NCBI GenBank assembly: GCA_018262315.1
Contig: JAGSPS010000072.1
Coordinates: 1-14,167 of the forward strand
Reading direction: 5' to 3'
From: Deltaproteobacteria bacterium
Lineage (GTDB): Bacteria > Myxococcota_A > UBA9160 > PR03
Length of the DNA: 14,167 bases
In this document: positions 1-9,044 of the stretch, one piece after another
Layout of the letters: each line of letters starts with the position of its first letter
Position numbering within the stretch: position 1 is the first letter of the stretch
Translations under genes and position numbers: made by a program
Notes under the pieces: generated by a model
Seen by the model: the letters and a program-made list of their open reading frames with translations, nothing else
Database searches by the model: none
What the model was told of the DNA's origin: nothing

Positions 1-723
1 CGTCCACTCCGGCCGCCACGGACCGAAACCGCCGAAGCGCATCGACGGATCGAGCTTCCAGCGCCAGCCGTCGGCGTCGTGCTGCGCGCCCGCTGCGACG
101 AGATAGAGCAGCCACTCGTACGAGAGGCGCGGATTCATGCGCCCGCGTCGCCTCGCCAGGTCGGCCATCGTGCCCGGTTTTCGCTTCGCGGTGGCGACGA
201 TGCGGCGATGGTCGAGCCAGTCGGCCAGTTCCTTGGCGAGCAGCCGCGAGCGTTCGTGTTCAGACACGTCGGGGTGTCGAGCGCGCGACGGGAGACCGTC
301 GATGTTCACGAGCTTGGAGACGCGGTGCGGGCAGGCGTCGGCGAGGTGCGTGAGCAGCGAGCCGCCCTTCGAATGCCCGATGACGGGAATCGCCTCGTTG
401 CAGACGGAGTCGAGTACGTTGAGCGCGTCGCGTACGTCGGCGTCCCAGGTGTAGAGGGCGGCATGCTCCGAATCGCCGTGGCCGCGTTGATCCCACGAGA
501 CGACGCGGAAGCCGCCGGCGGCGAGCAGCGGCGCGAACACGTCGTAGGTGCGCGCGAAATCGAAGCCGCCGTGCGCGAGCAGCAGCGGCGGCGCCTGCTC
601 GTCGCCCCACTCGTGGACCGCGATGCGGAGGCCGCCCGAATCCACGAAACGCCGTCGCGCCGGCGCCTGGGCGCCCGGATACGCGACGACTTCGGGGTCT
701 GCTGCGACGGCCGACTCGCTCAT
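1..723 (-). CDS. alpha/beta hydrolase, C-terminus beyond window
   Basis: This is a serine hydrolase of the alpha/beta-hydrolase fold; the substrate cannot be told. The 241 visible residues show the N-terminal core of the fold: the oxyanion-region strand LLLAHGGFDFARTYD (residues 47-61), the SWDQRGHGDS segment (76-85) found after strand 4 in this family, and the nucleophile elbow GHSKGG with Ser118. A strand reading VNIDGLPS follows near residue 139. The acid and histidine of the triad lie further on and are partly or wholly outside the window, so the gene is partial on the left. No signal peptide is visible, so it is probably cytoplasmic. The ATG at 721-723 is chosen because the hydrolase homology starts soon after it; its ribosome binding site is weak. 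It lies 34 bp after the AhpD-like gene on the same strand and is probably its last operon partner. Fold assignment is secure; function is not. Confidence 0.85.
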   Translation of the reverse strand, partial: MSESAVAADPEVVAYPGAQAPARRRFVDSGGLRIAVHEWGDEQAPPLLLAHGGFDFARTYDVFAPLLAAGGFRVVSWDQRGHGDSEHAALYTWDADVRDALNVLDSVCNEAIPVIGHSKGGSLLTHLADACPHRVSKLVNIDGLPSRARHPDVSEHERSRLLAKELADWLDHRRIVATAKRKPGTMADLARRRGRMNPRLSYEWLLYLVAAGAQHDADGWRWKLDPSMRFGGFGPWRPEWT

Positions 724-757
724 CGGGCGCGCATTCTAGGGTTCCCGCCGCGGCGCG

Positions 758-1315
758 TCAGGCGTGCGCGCGTCGCCGTTGTTGGATCGCACAGAGGCCG
801 TCTTCCTCGATCTCCAGCGGGATGTTGAGGCGGTTGTAGAAGTTCTCGACGGCGCCGAGGATCACGATCTCGGTGACTTCGCGCTCCGAGAAGTGCTGGC
901 GCGCGCGCTCGAACGTTTCGTCCGAAACCGCCAGCGAGCGGTTCGCCTCGTCTGCGAAGGCGAGCGCGGCGCGCTCGCGCTCGTCGAAGAGCGAACTGCT
1001 GCGCCATTCGGGCAAGGCGTTCAGCTTGTCGAGGTCCACGCGCTCCATCAGCGCCGCCGCGCGCGCGATGTCGACACAGAAGCTGCAGTGGTTCTGCATC
1101 GCCACCCAGCTCGTCACGAGAAACCGCGTGGTCGGATCCAGCGCCATGCCGCGCTGCTGCAACTTGACCAGCGCGTAAGCCACGTCGTACATGCGCGGCA
1201 CGCGGTCGTAGATCACGCGCGCGGGCGTGATCACCTTGCCGAGCTGTCGCTTCATCATCCACGCGGCGACGCGCGCCTTGAGCGTGGGCGGACGATCGAC
1301 GGGTGCGAGTCGCAT
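758..1315 (-). CDS. carboxymuconolactone decarboxylase / AhpD-like family protein
   Basis: A 185-residue, all-helical protein of the carboxymuconolactone decarboxylase/AhpD superfamily. Members are either small decarboxylases or peroxidase-type disulfide reductases. The core is visible as residues 62-84 (TTRFLVTSWVAMQNHCSFCVD...), with a CxxC pair at Cys77 and Cys80, followed by DERERAALAFADE (111-123) and the helix EREVTEIVILGAVENFYNRLN (144-164). The Cys pair suggests thiol redox chemistry. The histidine that follows the second cysteine in classical AhpD (CxxCxxxH) is Ala84 here, so peroxidase-type activity is uncertain. The ATG at 1313-1315 has a good AGGAG about eight bases upstream. A longer open frame continues upstream but overlaps the membrane gene in another frame and lacks family homology. 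It starts 26 bp after the membrane protein stops and lies 34 bp before the hydrolase, suggesting one transcript. Confidence 0.85.
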   Translation of the reverse strand: MRLAPVDRPPTLKARVAAWMMKRQLGKVITPARVIYDRVPRMYDVAYALVKLQQRGMALDPTTRFLVTSWVAMQNHCSFCVDIARAAALMERVDLDKLNALPEWRSSSLFDERERAALAFADEANRSLAVSDETFERARQHFSEREVTEIVILGAVENFYNRLNIPLEIEEDGLCAIQQRRRAHA

Positions 1316-1341
1316 GGCTCGTTCTCCTGGGTGGCTCGTCT

Positions 1342-1761
1342 TCAAACCGGTGCGTGGGGGCGGGATCGACGCGACAGCCGCACCGCGATCGGCGCGAGCA
1401 GCAGCGCCGGCACGTAGACGCCGGGCAGGTCGAGCAGCCAGTGGTCGCCGTCGAGGAAGCCGCGCAGCGTGTCGAAGACGTGCAGAGCCGCGTGACCGCC
1501 GAGGAAGACGGTGCCGATGACGACCAGCGGCGGCCTCCAGCGCGGGACGAACGCCGCCCAGCCGAGGGCGAGCGCCACCGTCGCGAACGCGACGCCGATG
1601 TCGCGCACGAAGTGTTCGTTGTAGGGACCCGTGTCGGGCACGGCGGCCGGCAGGTCGCTGTACCAATGAGCGGGCCCCGCGAGCATCCAGACCGCATTGG
1701 CCGCGCTCGTCGCGGCGATCCCCGCGAGCAGCCAGAACATCGTATCGCGTCGCACGCTCAT
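1342..1761 (-). CDS. small multi-pass membrane protein of unknown function
   Basis: I do not recognise a named family with certainty. The 139-residue product has four hydrophobic helices, at about residues 8-28, 54-72, 78-96 and 113-130. A conserved-looking loop, PAHWYSDLPAAVPDTGPYNEHFVRDIG (30-56), between helices 1 and 2 is rich in aromatic and charged residues and may be the functional face. Histidines at 90 and 94 sit in helix 3 and could bind a metal or cofactor, but this is speculation. The ATG at 1759-1761 is preferred over the GTG three bases earlier because AGGAG lies six bases before the ATG and only three before the GTG. It appears to be the first gene of a three-gene minus-strand cluster with the AhpD-like protein and the hydrolase. 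It is an inner-membrane protein; no enzymatic role is claimed. Confidence 0.75.
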   Translation of the reverse strand: MSVRRDTMFWLLAGIAATSAANAVWMLAGPAHWYSDLPAAVPDTGPYNEHFVRDIGVAFATVALALGWAAFVPRWRPPLVVIGTVFLGGHAALHVFDTLRGFLDGDHWLLDLPGVYVPALLLAPIAVRLSRRSRPHAPV

Positions 1762-1991
1762 CACACTCTCCTCGGCACGCTCTGGAGGGCGGCGCTACGG
1801 CCGGGCCGGGCGCCTTGCCGCCGCACCCGAGCGGCCAAATGGGGAACAGCCGGATGTCGAGCGCCTCCGAAGCCTATGGGAGCCACTGCGGATTGGACAG
1901 ACGCCAAGCGCGGCCAATCGGGCTTCGGCGCTCGTGCAGGGCGACTCGACGCGAAACAACTTGACGCCCGAACGACTTGACGCCCGGCACC
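1762..1991. other. intergenic region upstream of the three-gene cluster
   Basis: This gap lies between the start of the membrane-protein gene and the stop of the histidine kinase gene. It should contain the promoter of the minus-strand cluster, but I see no convincing -35/-10 or -24/-12 pair. It holds a six-base inverted repeat GATTGG (1891-1896) / CCAATC (1914-1919) and, at its right end, two tandem copies of the ACTTGACGCCCG word listed separately. No coding stretch in it has recognisable homology. Confidence 0.5.
1958..1991 (+). repeat. tandem pair of the dispersed ACTTGACGCCCG word
   Basis: AACTTGACGCCCG at 1958-1970 is followed at once by a second copy, ACTTGACGCCCGGCACC, at 1975-1991. 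The last 17 bases are identical to the reverse complement of 7082-7098. The pair ends directly at the stop codon of the histidine kinase gene, which is read from the other strand. Function unknown. Confidence 0.7.
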
Positions 1992-3749
<1,758 letters not shown>

Positions 3750-3791
3750 GTGGCGGCGCGCTCCGCACGCGGCATCGACCCGCCGAAGCTG

Positions 3792-3802
3792 CAACTTGAC
3801 GC
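3792..3802 (+). repeat. partial copy of the ACTTGACGCCCG word
   Basis: CAACTTGACGC matches the first part of the dispersed intergenic word and then diverges (GGCC in place of CCGG). It lies in the 74-base gap between the divergent histidine kinase and EamA genes, 21 bases before the EamA start codon. Being partial, it could be chance. Confidence 0.35.
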
Positions 3803-3823
3803 GGCCGCTACGTTCCCGCGCCC

Positions 3824-4804
3824 ATGGAGTTGCACCGACCGTCTGGGCGCCGCGCGCTGGGTTTCGCCCTCGCTTCGACGACGATGCTGCTCTGGGGCGT
3901 GCTGCCGCTGGTGCTGCGCCGCGTGCTGCGCGACGTCGACGCCGCCTCGCTGACGGGTTTCCGCTTCGCGACCTCGGCATTGGCGCTCGGCGCGTTGCTC
4001 GCGGCGAGCGGTGGCCTGCCCGCACTCGGGAGCCTGCCGCGCAGCGGCGCGCGGCTGCTGATCGTGGCGACGCTCGGACTGGCGGCCAACTACATCGGCT
4101 TCCTGCTCGGCCTCGATCACACCTCGCCCGCCAACGCGCAGGTGTTGATCCAGCTCGGACCGCTGCTGCTCGCGCTCGGCGGGCTCGTGGTGTTCCGCGA
4201 GCGCTTCGCGCCGGCGCAGTGGTTCGGCTTCGCCGTGCTGGTGATCGGCCTCGGCGCCTTCTTCGCGTCGCAGCTCGCCGCGCTGGGACGCGAGAGCGAC
4301 CGCTACCTGGCGGGCGTTGCGTGGCTCGGTTTTGCCGCGCTGACCTGGGCGATCTACGGCCTCGCGCAGAAGCAACTGTTGCAGGCGCTCTCGTCGCAGG
4401 GCGTGATGCTCTGCATCTACGTGGGCTGCGCGCTGTGCTTCGCCCCCTGGGCGAAGCTGGCGTCGTTCGCGGCGCTGACGCCGTGGACCTGGGCACTGCT
4501 CGCGTTCTGCTCCGCCAACACGCTCGTCGCGTATGGCGCATTTGCCGCCGCGCTCCAACACTGGGAGGCGTCGCGGGTATCGGCCGTGCTCGCGCTCACG
4601 CCGCTCGCGACGCTGGCATTCTCGGTCGCCGCGGCACGCCTCGCGCCCGCGCAGGTCGCGACCGAGCAGCTCTCCGCGACGAGCTGGGCCGGCGCGGCGC
4701 TGGTCGTCGCGGGATCGCTGCTGACGGCGCTGGGTCGCTCGTCGCGAGGCTCCAGGGCGCGGCTCGAAGCCGCGCGCAGCGGACCGCGTCAGCGGCCGTC
4801 GTAG
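3824..4804 (+). CDS. EamA/RhaT-type drug/metabolite transporter
   Basis: A 326-residue inner-membrane protein of the drug/metabolite transporter (DMT) superfamily, probably an exporter of amino acids or other small metabolites; the substrate is unknown. It shows the family's two-fold repeat of about five helices each. The first EamA unit spans about residues 11-148, with ASTTMLLWGVLPLVLRR as helix 1, GFRFATSALALGALL as helix 2 and HTSPANAQVLIQLGPLLLALGGLVVFRERF as the signature helix pair ending in the typical RER. The second unit spans about 162-308 with the matching YGAFAAALQHWEASRVSAVLALTPLATLAFS. An Arg-rich tail follows. ATG at 3824 directly precedes the first helix; no strong ribosome binding site is visible. 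It is divergent from the kinase gene with a 74 bp gap and overlaps the glycine-zipper gene tail-to-tail by 16 bp. Confidence 0.93.
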   Translation: MELHRPSGRRALGFALASTTMLLWGVLPLVLRRVLRDVDAASLTGFRFATSALALGALLAASGGLPALGSLPRSGARLLIVATLGLAANYIGFLLGLDHTSPANAQVLIQLGPLLLALGGLVVFRERFAPAQWFGFAVLVIGLGAFFASQLAALGRESDRYLAGVAWLGFAALTWAIYGLAQKQLLQALSSQGVMLCIYVGCALCFAPWAKLASFAALTPWTWALLAFCSANTLVAYGAFAAALQHWEASRVSAVLALTPLATLAFSVAAARLAPAQVATEQLSATSWAGAALVVAGSLLTALGRSSRGSRARLEAARSGPRQRPS

Positions 4805-5040
4805 TGGCGCTCCTGGTTCTTCTCGTACAGGTAGCCGCCTGCCGCGCCGCTAGCGCCGCCGATCGCCGCGCCGGTCCCAGGGTGGCCGTAGATGCCGCCG
4901 ATCAGCGCGCCCGCCGCAGCGCCGATCGCGCCGCCGGAGAGCGCGCGCTGCTCGGTGCGCGACATGCCCGCGCAGCCCGTCGCGAACGAGCCTGCAGCAA
5001 GAGCCATCGCCAGGAACGACGCCACGAATACACGCTTCAT
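4789..5040 (-). CDS. small glycine-zipper envelope (lipo)protein
   Basis: An 83-residue exported protein. Residues 1-22 form a signal sequence (MKRVFVASFLAMALAAGSFATGC), with Cys23 in a lipobox-like ATGC context; the -3 position is Ala rather than the usual Leu, so lipidation is likely but not certain. The mature part is a glycine zipper: GGAIGAAAGALIGGIYGHPGTGAAIGGASGAAGGYLYEK (residues 36-74), with the GxxxG-type spacing seen in YMGG/SlyB-type and OmpA-associated small lipoproteins. These sit in the cell envelope and often respond to stress. A charged tail ENQERHYDGR ends the protein. The ATG at 5038-5040 has AAGGGGG upstream. It is convergent with the EamA gene and its last 16 bases overlap it. 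It is monocistronic in appearance. Confidence 0.88.
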   Translation of the reverse strand: MKRVFVASFLAMALAAGSFATGCAGMSRTEQRALSGGAIGAAAGALIGGIYGHPGTGAAIGGASGAAGGYLYEKNQERHYDGR

Positions 5041-5208
5041 CTCACGCCCCCTTCGCAGCAACGAATCGGCCGCCCGGGGGCGGCGCGACAGGGGAAGCGT
5101 ACGCAGGCTGCATGGCGGACCGATGAATGAAGACGGGATGAACGCTTGGCGCGGGGATCTGCACGGAGCGCCCGCGCGCAACGCGGCGGAAGCTGGCTCG
5201 CAGCGTTC
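5041..5208. other. leader and upstream region of the glycine-zipper gene
   Basis: No coding homology is visible. It contains a near-palindrome with 7-base arms, GCCGCCC (5069-5075) and GGGCGGC (5078-5084), about 30 bases before the start codon. In the minus-strand transcript this could fold over the leader, but the two-base loop is too tight for an ideal hairpin. A sigma-70-like promoter is not obvious. Confidence 0.35.
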
Positions 5209-5424
5209 TCAGCTTCGCTTCGCGAGCAGCGCCGCGACCGCGATGCGCGTGCCGGGTAGCGCGCCGAGTTCGAGCGCATCGCCGGAATTGCGGATGCGCG
5301 TGTCGCGGTAGAGCGCGATCGCGGGATCGCGCATCACTTCGACCAGCGGTTCGCGCAGGTTCACGATCCAGTACTCGGGGCGACACGCGCAAGCTAGTGC
5401 TGATCGACTAGACCTGACGAGGCG
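5209..5424 (-). pseudogene. C-terminal stump of a Uma2-type (DUF820) gene
   Basis: On the minus strand, upstream of a TGA at 5209-5211, about 58 codons read RPEYWIVNLREPLVEVMRDP...LPGTRIAVAALLAKRS. This matches the C-terminal part of Uma2/DUF820 proteins, a restriction-endonuclease-fold family in which PEYWIVD-L, VEVYRDP and PG..IAVAELL are the usual closing elements. The rest of the roughly 190-residue domain, including the Asp and Glu/Lys residues of the nuclease core just before PEYWIV, is absent. A stop at 5425-5427 closes the frame, and no start codon is plausible. I read it as a decayed remnant. Family match is from memory of the motif pattern and is moderately sure. Confidence 0.65.
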
Positions 5425-5472
5425 GAATCACCGCTCATGTCCTGCGACCGCGCCGACGGTGACTGCGCCCGG

Positions 5473-7065
5473 TCACTCGTCGCGCCGCGCCGCCTGCGCG
5501 ATCGCCGCTTCGATCGCCGCGCGCGAGCGCGCGAGCGTCCCGTCCTGGAACGCGATCGTCGCGAGCAGCCCCGGGGCGGCGGCGATGGCGCCCGCCTTCC
5601 AGACGCCGAACTCGTGCACTCCCGTGCGGCCTTCGGGTTCGCCCTCGCACAGATGCGCGAAGCGGCGCACGTAGCGCTGCGTGAAGGCGGGCGAGTGCGT
5701 CCACCACGCGCGCTGGAAGAGTCCGAAGCAGGCGAGCAGGGCGTCGTAGTCGTACTCGCCCGCGAGCAGCAGGTTGGGGATCGCGGCGTGCAGGCGCTCG
5801 GCGAGCGCGCGGTAGCCGTCGAACACGGCGTGGTCGGGGTCGTTGACCCAGATCTCGGTGGTGTCGAGGAAGACGGCGTCGAAACCGAAGCGCGTCGCCA
5901 GCGACTCGATCTGCCCGGCCAGTTCGTCGCGCCAGCCGGGATGCCCCGGGTTGAGCCACGCCTGCCAGCCGGTGTCGTGCGCCCGCGAGAGATCCCAGTC
6001 CGGGGTGTTGCCGTGGAAGCGATTGCCGGTGGCGCTCTTCAAGCGTGCGCGCGGGTCGAAGTCGCGGAAGCGCGGCAGCCAGGCGTTCACGCAGTTGGCG
6101 CCGAACATCGGCATCAGGTGGATGCCGAGCGCGCGTGCGCCGTCGCAGAGCTTCGCGAAGCCCGCGTCGCCGCCAAGCTGCGGTTCGGCTCGGTACTCGC
6201 CGTATTGCCAGTAATAGCGACCCTCCCAACCCGGCAGGTACGCGAGGACGCGTCGGGGCTCGATGCGCGCCGCGACAAAGCGAAGTACCTCCAACATTGC
6301 GTCGTAGTCGAGAAGGGCGCGACCCGTCCAGTGCATGCCGTGCAGCACCACCACCAACGAGAGGTCGCGCGCCCACGCCGGGACGTCCCTGCGCTCCGCG
6401 AACGGCTGCAACCCGAACGCCCGTTCCACGAAGGCGATATGCTCGGCTTCCGTCGCGCGCGGCTCGCCGCCGCGATCGACGACGAAGTCGGGCGTCTCGA
6501 TCGACGTCGCGAAGCGCGGCGCCTCCTCCTCGTGGATCAGCTCGACGGCGCCGCGCCCGGCGAAGTCGCCGACGCGTTCGCGGTAGAGTGCGAAGCGTTT
6601 CTCGCGCACACGCGCATCTTCGGCGCGCAGCGCGAGGAGCGCATCGCCCGCGCGCAGCCACAGCAGCGGTGTGGGTAGGCGCATCGGGTAGCCGAAGAGT
6701 TCGCCGTGATCGGCGACTGCGGTGAAGCTCGCGCCGTCGGCCGAGACGGCGAGGGCGGGATCGAGGTCACGCAGCAGAACCTTCGCGCAGCGGAGCTTCG
6801 CCGGCGCGGAGGCGCGCACGCGCAGTCGCACGCAGTCGCCTCCCGCGTCCTCCACGTCGAGTTCGAGCGAGCCCGCGGCGGATTGCTGTCCGCCCGCGCA
6901 GCGCAGCCCGCCCGCGACGACTCGCACGCGGCGCTCCGCTCGTTCGATGCGCACGCGATCGGGATCGACGCCGTAAAGGTTCTCAATCGTCACGAGCTGC
7001 GCCGAGACCCGCAGCCCGAAGCACTCGAAGACGGGATCGCCAAGATCAAAGCTCGCAAAATGCAT
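5473..7065 (-). CDS. putative glycoside-hydrolase-like TIM-barrel protein
   Basis: A 530-residue protein without a signal peptide. I do not know its exact family. Residues 1-200 are rich in beta-strand-like alternation (ENLYGVDPDRVRIERAERRVRVV, LELDVEDAGGDCVRLRVR), consistent with a beta-sandwich substrate or accessory domain. Residues 235-450 look like a (beta/alpha)8 barrel of carbohydrate-active enzymes: LSLVVVLHGMHWTG, RVLAYLPGWEGRYYW, ALGIHLMPMFGANCVN, WQAWLNPGHPGWRDEL, FGFDAVFLDTTEIW with Asp401 and Glu404, and NLLLAGEYDYDALL with Glu437. An acidic residue at the end of strands 6 and 7 is where glycosidases keep nucleophile and acid/base, so Asp401 and Glu437 are candidates. The ATG at 7063-7065 is chosen; a GTG nine bases earlier is possible, and neither has a clear ribosome binding site. 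It lies 66 bp after cysA on the same strand, so readthrough is possible. Confidence 0.75.
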   Translation of the reverse strand: MHFASFDLGDPVFECFGLRVSAQLVTIENLYGVDPDRVRIERAERRVRVVAGGLRCAGGQQSAAGSLELDVEDAGGDCVRLRVRASAPAKLRCAKVLLRDLDPALAVSADGASFTAVADHGELFGYPMRLPTPLLWLRAGDALLALRAEDARVREKRFALYRERVGDFAGRGAVELIHEEEAPRFATSIETPDFVVDRGGEPRATEAEHIAFVERAFGLQPFAERRDVPAWARDLSLVVVLHGMHWTGRALLDYDAMLEVLRFVAARIEPRRVLAYLPGWEGRYYWQYGEYRAEPQLGGDAGFAKLCDGARALGIHLMPMFGANCVNAWLPRFRDFDPRARLKSATGNRFHGNTPDWDLSRAHDTGWQAWLNPGHPGWRDELAGQIESLATRFGFDAVFLDTTEIWVNDPDHAVFDGYRALAERLHAAIPNLLLAGEYDYDALLACFGLFQRAWWTHSPAFTQRYVRRFAHLCEGEPEGRTGVHEFGVWKAGAIAAAPGLLATIAFQDGTLARSRAAIEAAIAQAARRDE

Positions 7066-7081
7066 GCGCCGCACGATAGCC

Positions 7082-7099
7082 GGTGCCGGGCGTCAAGTT
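7082..7099 (-). repeat. copy of the dispersed ACTTGACGCCCG word
   Basis: Read on the minus strand this is AACTTGACGCCCGGCACC, of which 17 bases are identical to 1975-1991. It lies between the cysA stop and the start of the glycosidase-like gene, about 17 bases before the ATG of the latter. Function unknown. Confidence 0.7.
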
Positions 7100-7131
7100 A
7101 TTGCGCTGTCAGGTTGCTGGGGGGGGCGGAG

Positions 7132-8142
7132 CTAGATCGAGTAGTCCTCGCTGAAGACGCGCGACTCGTTGGGGCGCACGTATACCGCGTCCTCGCGCGT
7201 GAGTGCGAGGCGACGCTGCTGTTCCTGCGAGATCTCCGCCTGCACGAGATCGCCGAACTCCGTCACCAGCTCGACCTTCACGGTCGGGCCGGCGACGTGG
7301 ACGCGCTGCACACGGGCGCTCACGGCTCCGTCGCCGATCGGACGCCGCGTGATCTCGACCGCGTGCGGCCGCACGTAGATCCCGCCGTGTCGCGAATCCT
7401 CGGCGCGCTCGTGGAAGATGTTCACGTCGCCCAGGAACTCGTAGACGAAGCGCGTCGCGGGCTCGTGGTAGACCTGCTCGGGCGTGCCGACCTGCTCGAT
7501 CCGTCCCTGGTTCATCACGACCACGCGATCCGCCAGCTCGAGCGCTTCTTCCTGGTCGTGGGTGACGAAGACGCTCGTGATGTGCAGCTCGTCGTGGAGC
7601 TGGCGCAGCCAGCGGCGCAGGTCCTTGCGCACGCGCGAGTCGAGCGCGCCGAAGGGTTCGTCGAGCAACAGCACGCGCGGCCGAACCGCGAGCGCGCGTG
7701 CCAGCGCCACGCGCTGGCGCTGGCCGCCCGAGAGCTGCGACGGCAGCCGCTCGGACATGCCGTCGAGCTGCACCAGTCGCAGCAATTCGTGGACGCGCTC
7801 CCGGATCTCGCGCGTGCTCGGACGCTCGCGCCGCGGCCGCACGCGCAGCCCGAAGGCGACGTTCTCGAAGACGTTCATGTGGCGGAACAGCGCGTAGTGC
7901 TGGAACACGAAGCCCACGCGCCGATCCCGCGCGCTGCGCTCCGTGGCGTCCTCCCCGTCGAAGAGCACGTTGCCGGCGTCGGCGAACTCCAGTCCCGCGA
8001 CGATGCGAAGCAGTGTCGTCTTGCCCGAGCCGGACGGCCCGAGCAACGCGACCAGCTCGCCCTCCTTGACCTCGAGGTTCACCGCGCGCAACGCGGTGAA
8101 GGTTCCGAAGCTCTTGGTGATGCTGCGCGCTTCGATGCTCAT
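7132..8142 (-). CDS. cysA: sulfate/thiosulfate ABC transporter ATP-binding protein CysA
   Basis: The 336-residue ATPase that powers import through CysT-CysW. All ABC elements are present: Walker A GPSGSGKT (35-42), Q-loop Gln81 in FQHYALFRHM, signature LSGGQRQRVALARAL (137-151), Walker B VLLLDEPFGALD (157-168) and the switch histidine His195 in THDQEEA. FQHYALFRHM and RRWLRQLHDELHITSVFVTHDQEEALE are typical of CysA rather than of other members of the CUT1/CysA group. The C-terminal ~95 residues form a TOBE-like regulatory domain (YVRPHAVEITRRP, TVKVELVTEFGDLVQAEIS). Length is a little under that of the E. coli protein. The ATG at 8140-8142 follows the cysW stop by 11 bp. It is the last gene of the sulfate operon. 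Confidence 0.96.
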   Translation of the reverse strand: MSIEARSITKSFGTFTALRAVNLEVKEGELVALLGPSGSGKTTLLRIVAGLEFADAGNVLFDGEDATERSARDRRVGFVFQHYALFRHMNVFENVAFGLRVRPRRERPSTREIRERVHELLRLVQLDGMSERLPSQLSGGQRQRVALARALAVRPRVLLLDEPFGALDSRVRKDLRRWLRQLHDELHITSVFVTHDQEEALELADRVVVMNQGRIEQVGTPEQVYHEPATRFVYEFLGDVNIFHERAEDSRHGGIYVRPHAVEITRRPIGDGAVSARVQRVHVAGPTVKVELVTEFGDLVQAEISQEQQRRLALTREDAVYVRPNESRVFSEDYSI

Positions 8143-8153
8143 CCGTGCCCCAC

Positions 8154-9044
8154 TCAAAGCGCGCGCGACGCGCGTCCCATGCGCCATTCGAGGACGCGCT
8201 TCACGACCAGCGTCACCACCGCGAGCAGCGCGAGCAGCGATGCCACCGCGAAGGCCGCTGCGCCCTGGTACTCGTTGTAGAGGATCTCGACGTGGAGCGG
8301 CATCGTGTTGGTCTGTCCGCGGATGTGCCCGGAAACAACGGAAACGGCGCCAAACTCGCCCATCGCGCGCGCGTTGAGCAGCACGATTCCGTAGAGCAGG
8401 CCGAGGCTGATGTTCGGAAGCGTCACGCGGCGGAAAATCTGGAAGCCGCTCGCGCCGAGCGACACCGCCGCCTCTTCCTCTTCCGTCCCCTGCTCCTGCA
8501 TCAGCGGGATCAGCTCGTGCGCGACGAAGGGGAAGGTGATGAAAGTGGTCGCGATCACGATTCCCGGTATCGCAAAGATGATCTTCACGCCGTGCAGGGT
8601 GAGCCACGGGCCAAGAAGTCCCTGAGCGCCGAAGAGCAGCACGAAGATCAGCCCCGAGACGACCGGCGAGACCGCGAAGGGCAGGTCGATCGCCGTGATC
8701 AGCAGCGACTTGCCGCGAAACTCGAACTTCGCGATCGCCCAGGCGGCCGCGACGCCGAAGACCGCGTTGACCGGGACGGAGATCGCGGCGACCAGCAGCG
8801 TGAGGCGCATTGCGGCGAGCGCCATCGGGTCGGTGATCGCGTCCAGGTAGACGCCGATTCCCTTCGAGAACGCCTGCCCGAAGACGGTCACGAGCGGCAG
8901 CAGCAGGAAGAGGCCGAGAAACAGCAGCGCGACGCCAATCAGCAGCCCGCGTACCCAGGGCGGGTCGGCGACGGCGCTCGCTGTTCGCGGGGGGGGCGGC
9001 ACGTCCGCGAGGGTCCAGTCTCTTCCTGCGGAGGCGCTCGTCAT
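8154..9044 (-). CDS. cysW: sulfate/thiosulfate ABC transporter permease CysW
   Basis: A 296-residue inner-membrane permease that pairs with CysT to form the translocation channel. It has about six membrane helices, beginning with GLLIGVALLFLGLFLLLPLVTVFGQAF (33-59). The cytoplasmic coupling (EAA) loop reads EEEEAAVSLGASGFQIFRRVTLPNI (188-212), and VLLNARAMGEFGAVSVVSGHIRGQTNTMPLHVEILYNEY (221-259) is highly characteristic of CysW. The N-terminal 30 residues are polar and Pro-rich (DVPPPPRT, encoded over a run of eight Gs on the plus strand), longer than in many homologues, and probably stay in the cytoplasm. The ATG at 9042-9044 has GGAGGAG five bases upstream and overlaps the cysT stop by four bases (ATGA), implying translational coupling. 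Confidence 0.96.
   Translation of the reverse strand: MTSASAGRDWTLADVPPPPRTASAVADPPWVRGLLIGVALLFLGLFLLLPLVTVFGQAFSKGIGVYLDAITDPMALAAMRLTLLVAAISVPVNAVFGVAAAWAIAKFEFRGKSLLITAIDLPFAVSPVVSGLIFVLLFGAQGLLGPWLTLHGVKIIFAIPGIVIATTFITFPFVAHELIPLMQEQGTEEEEAAVSLGASGFQIFRRVTLPNISLGLLYGIVLLNARAMGEFGAVSVVSGHIRGQTNTMPLHVEILYNEYQGAAAFAVASLLALLAVVTLVVKRVLEWRMGRASRAL

Noticed and set aside
1891..1919. GATTGG/CCAATC inverted repeat upstream of the membrane-protein gene
   Set aside because: Only six paired bases with a 17-base spacer and no extension; likely chance.
1958..1991. TTGACG in the repeated word as a sigma-70 -35 box
   Set aside because: None of the copies has a TATAAT-like hexamer at 16-18 bases downstream, and orientation relative to genes is inconsistent.
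3750..4541. N-terminal extension of the histidine kinase frame by 264 codons
   Set aside because: The extension is Arg/Ala-rich, lies antisense to the EamA exporter and has no homology; the first hydrophobic helix starts at the GTG at 3747-3749.
7119..7126. Runs of eight G at 7119-7126 and 8989-8996 as possible frameshift or phase-variation tracts
   Set aside because: The first is intergenic and the second encodes a proline run in CysW whose frame is intact; homopolymers of this length are common at this GC content.
6706..8280. Long plus-strand open frame opposite the TIM-barrel gene and cysA
   Set aside because: It is an antisense shadow caused by high GC content; its translation is low-complexity Arg/Ala/His-rich with no domain, while the minus strand carries clear cysA.
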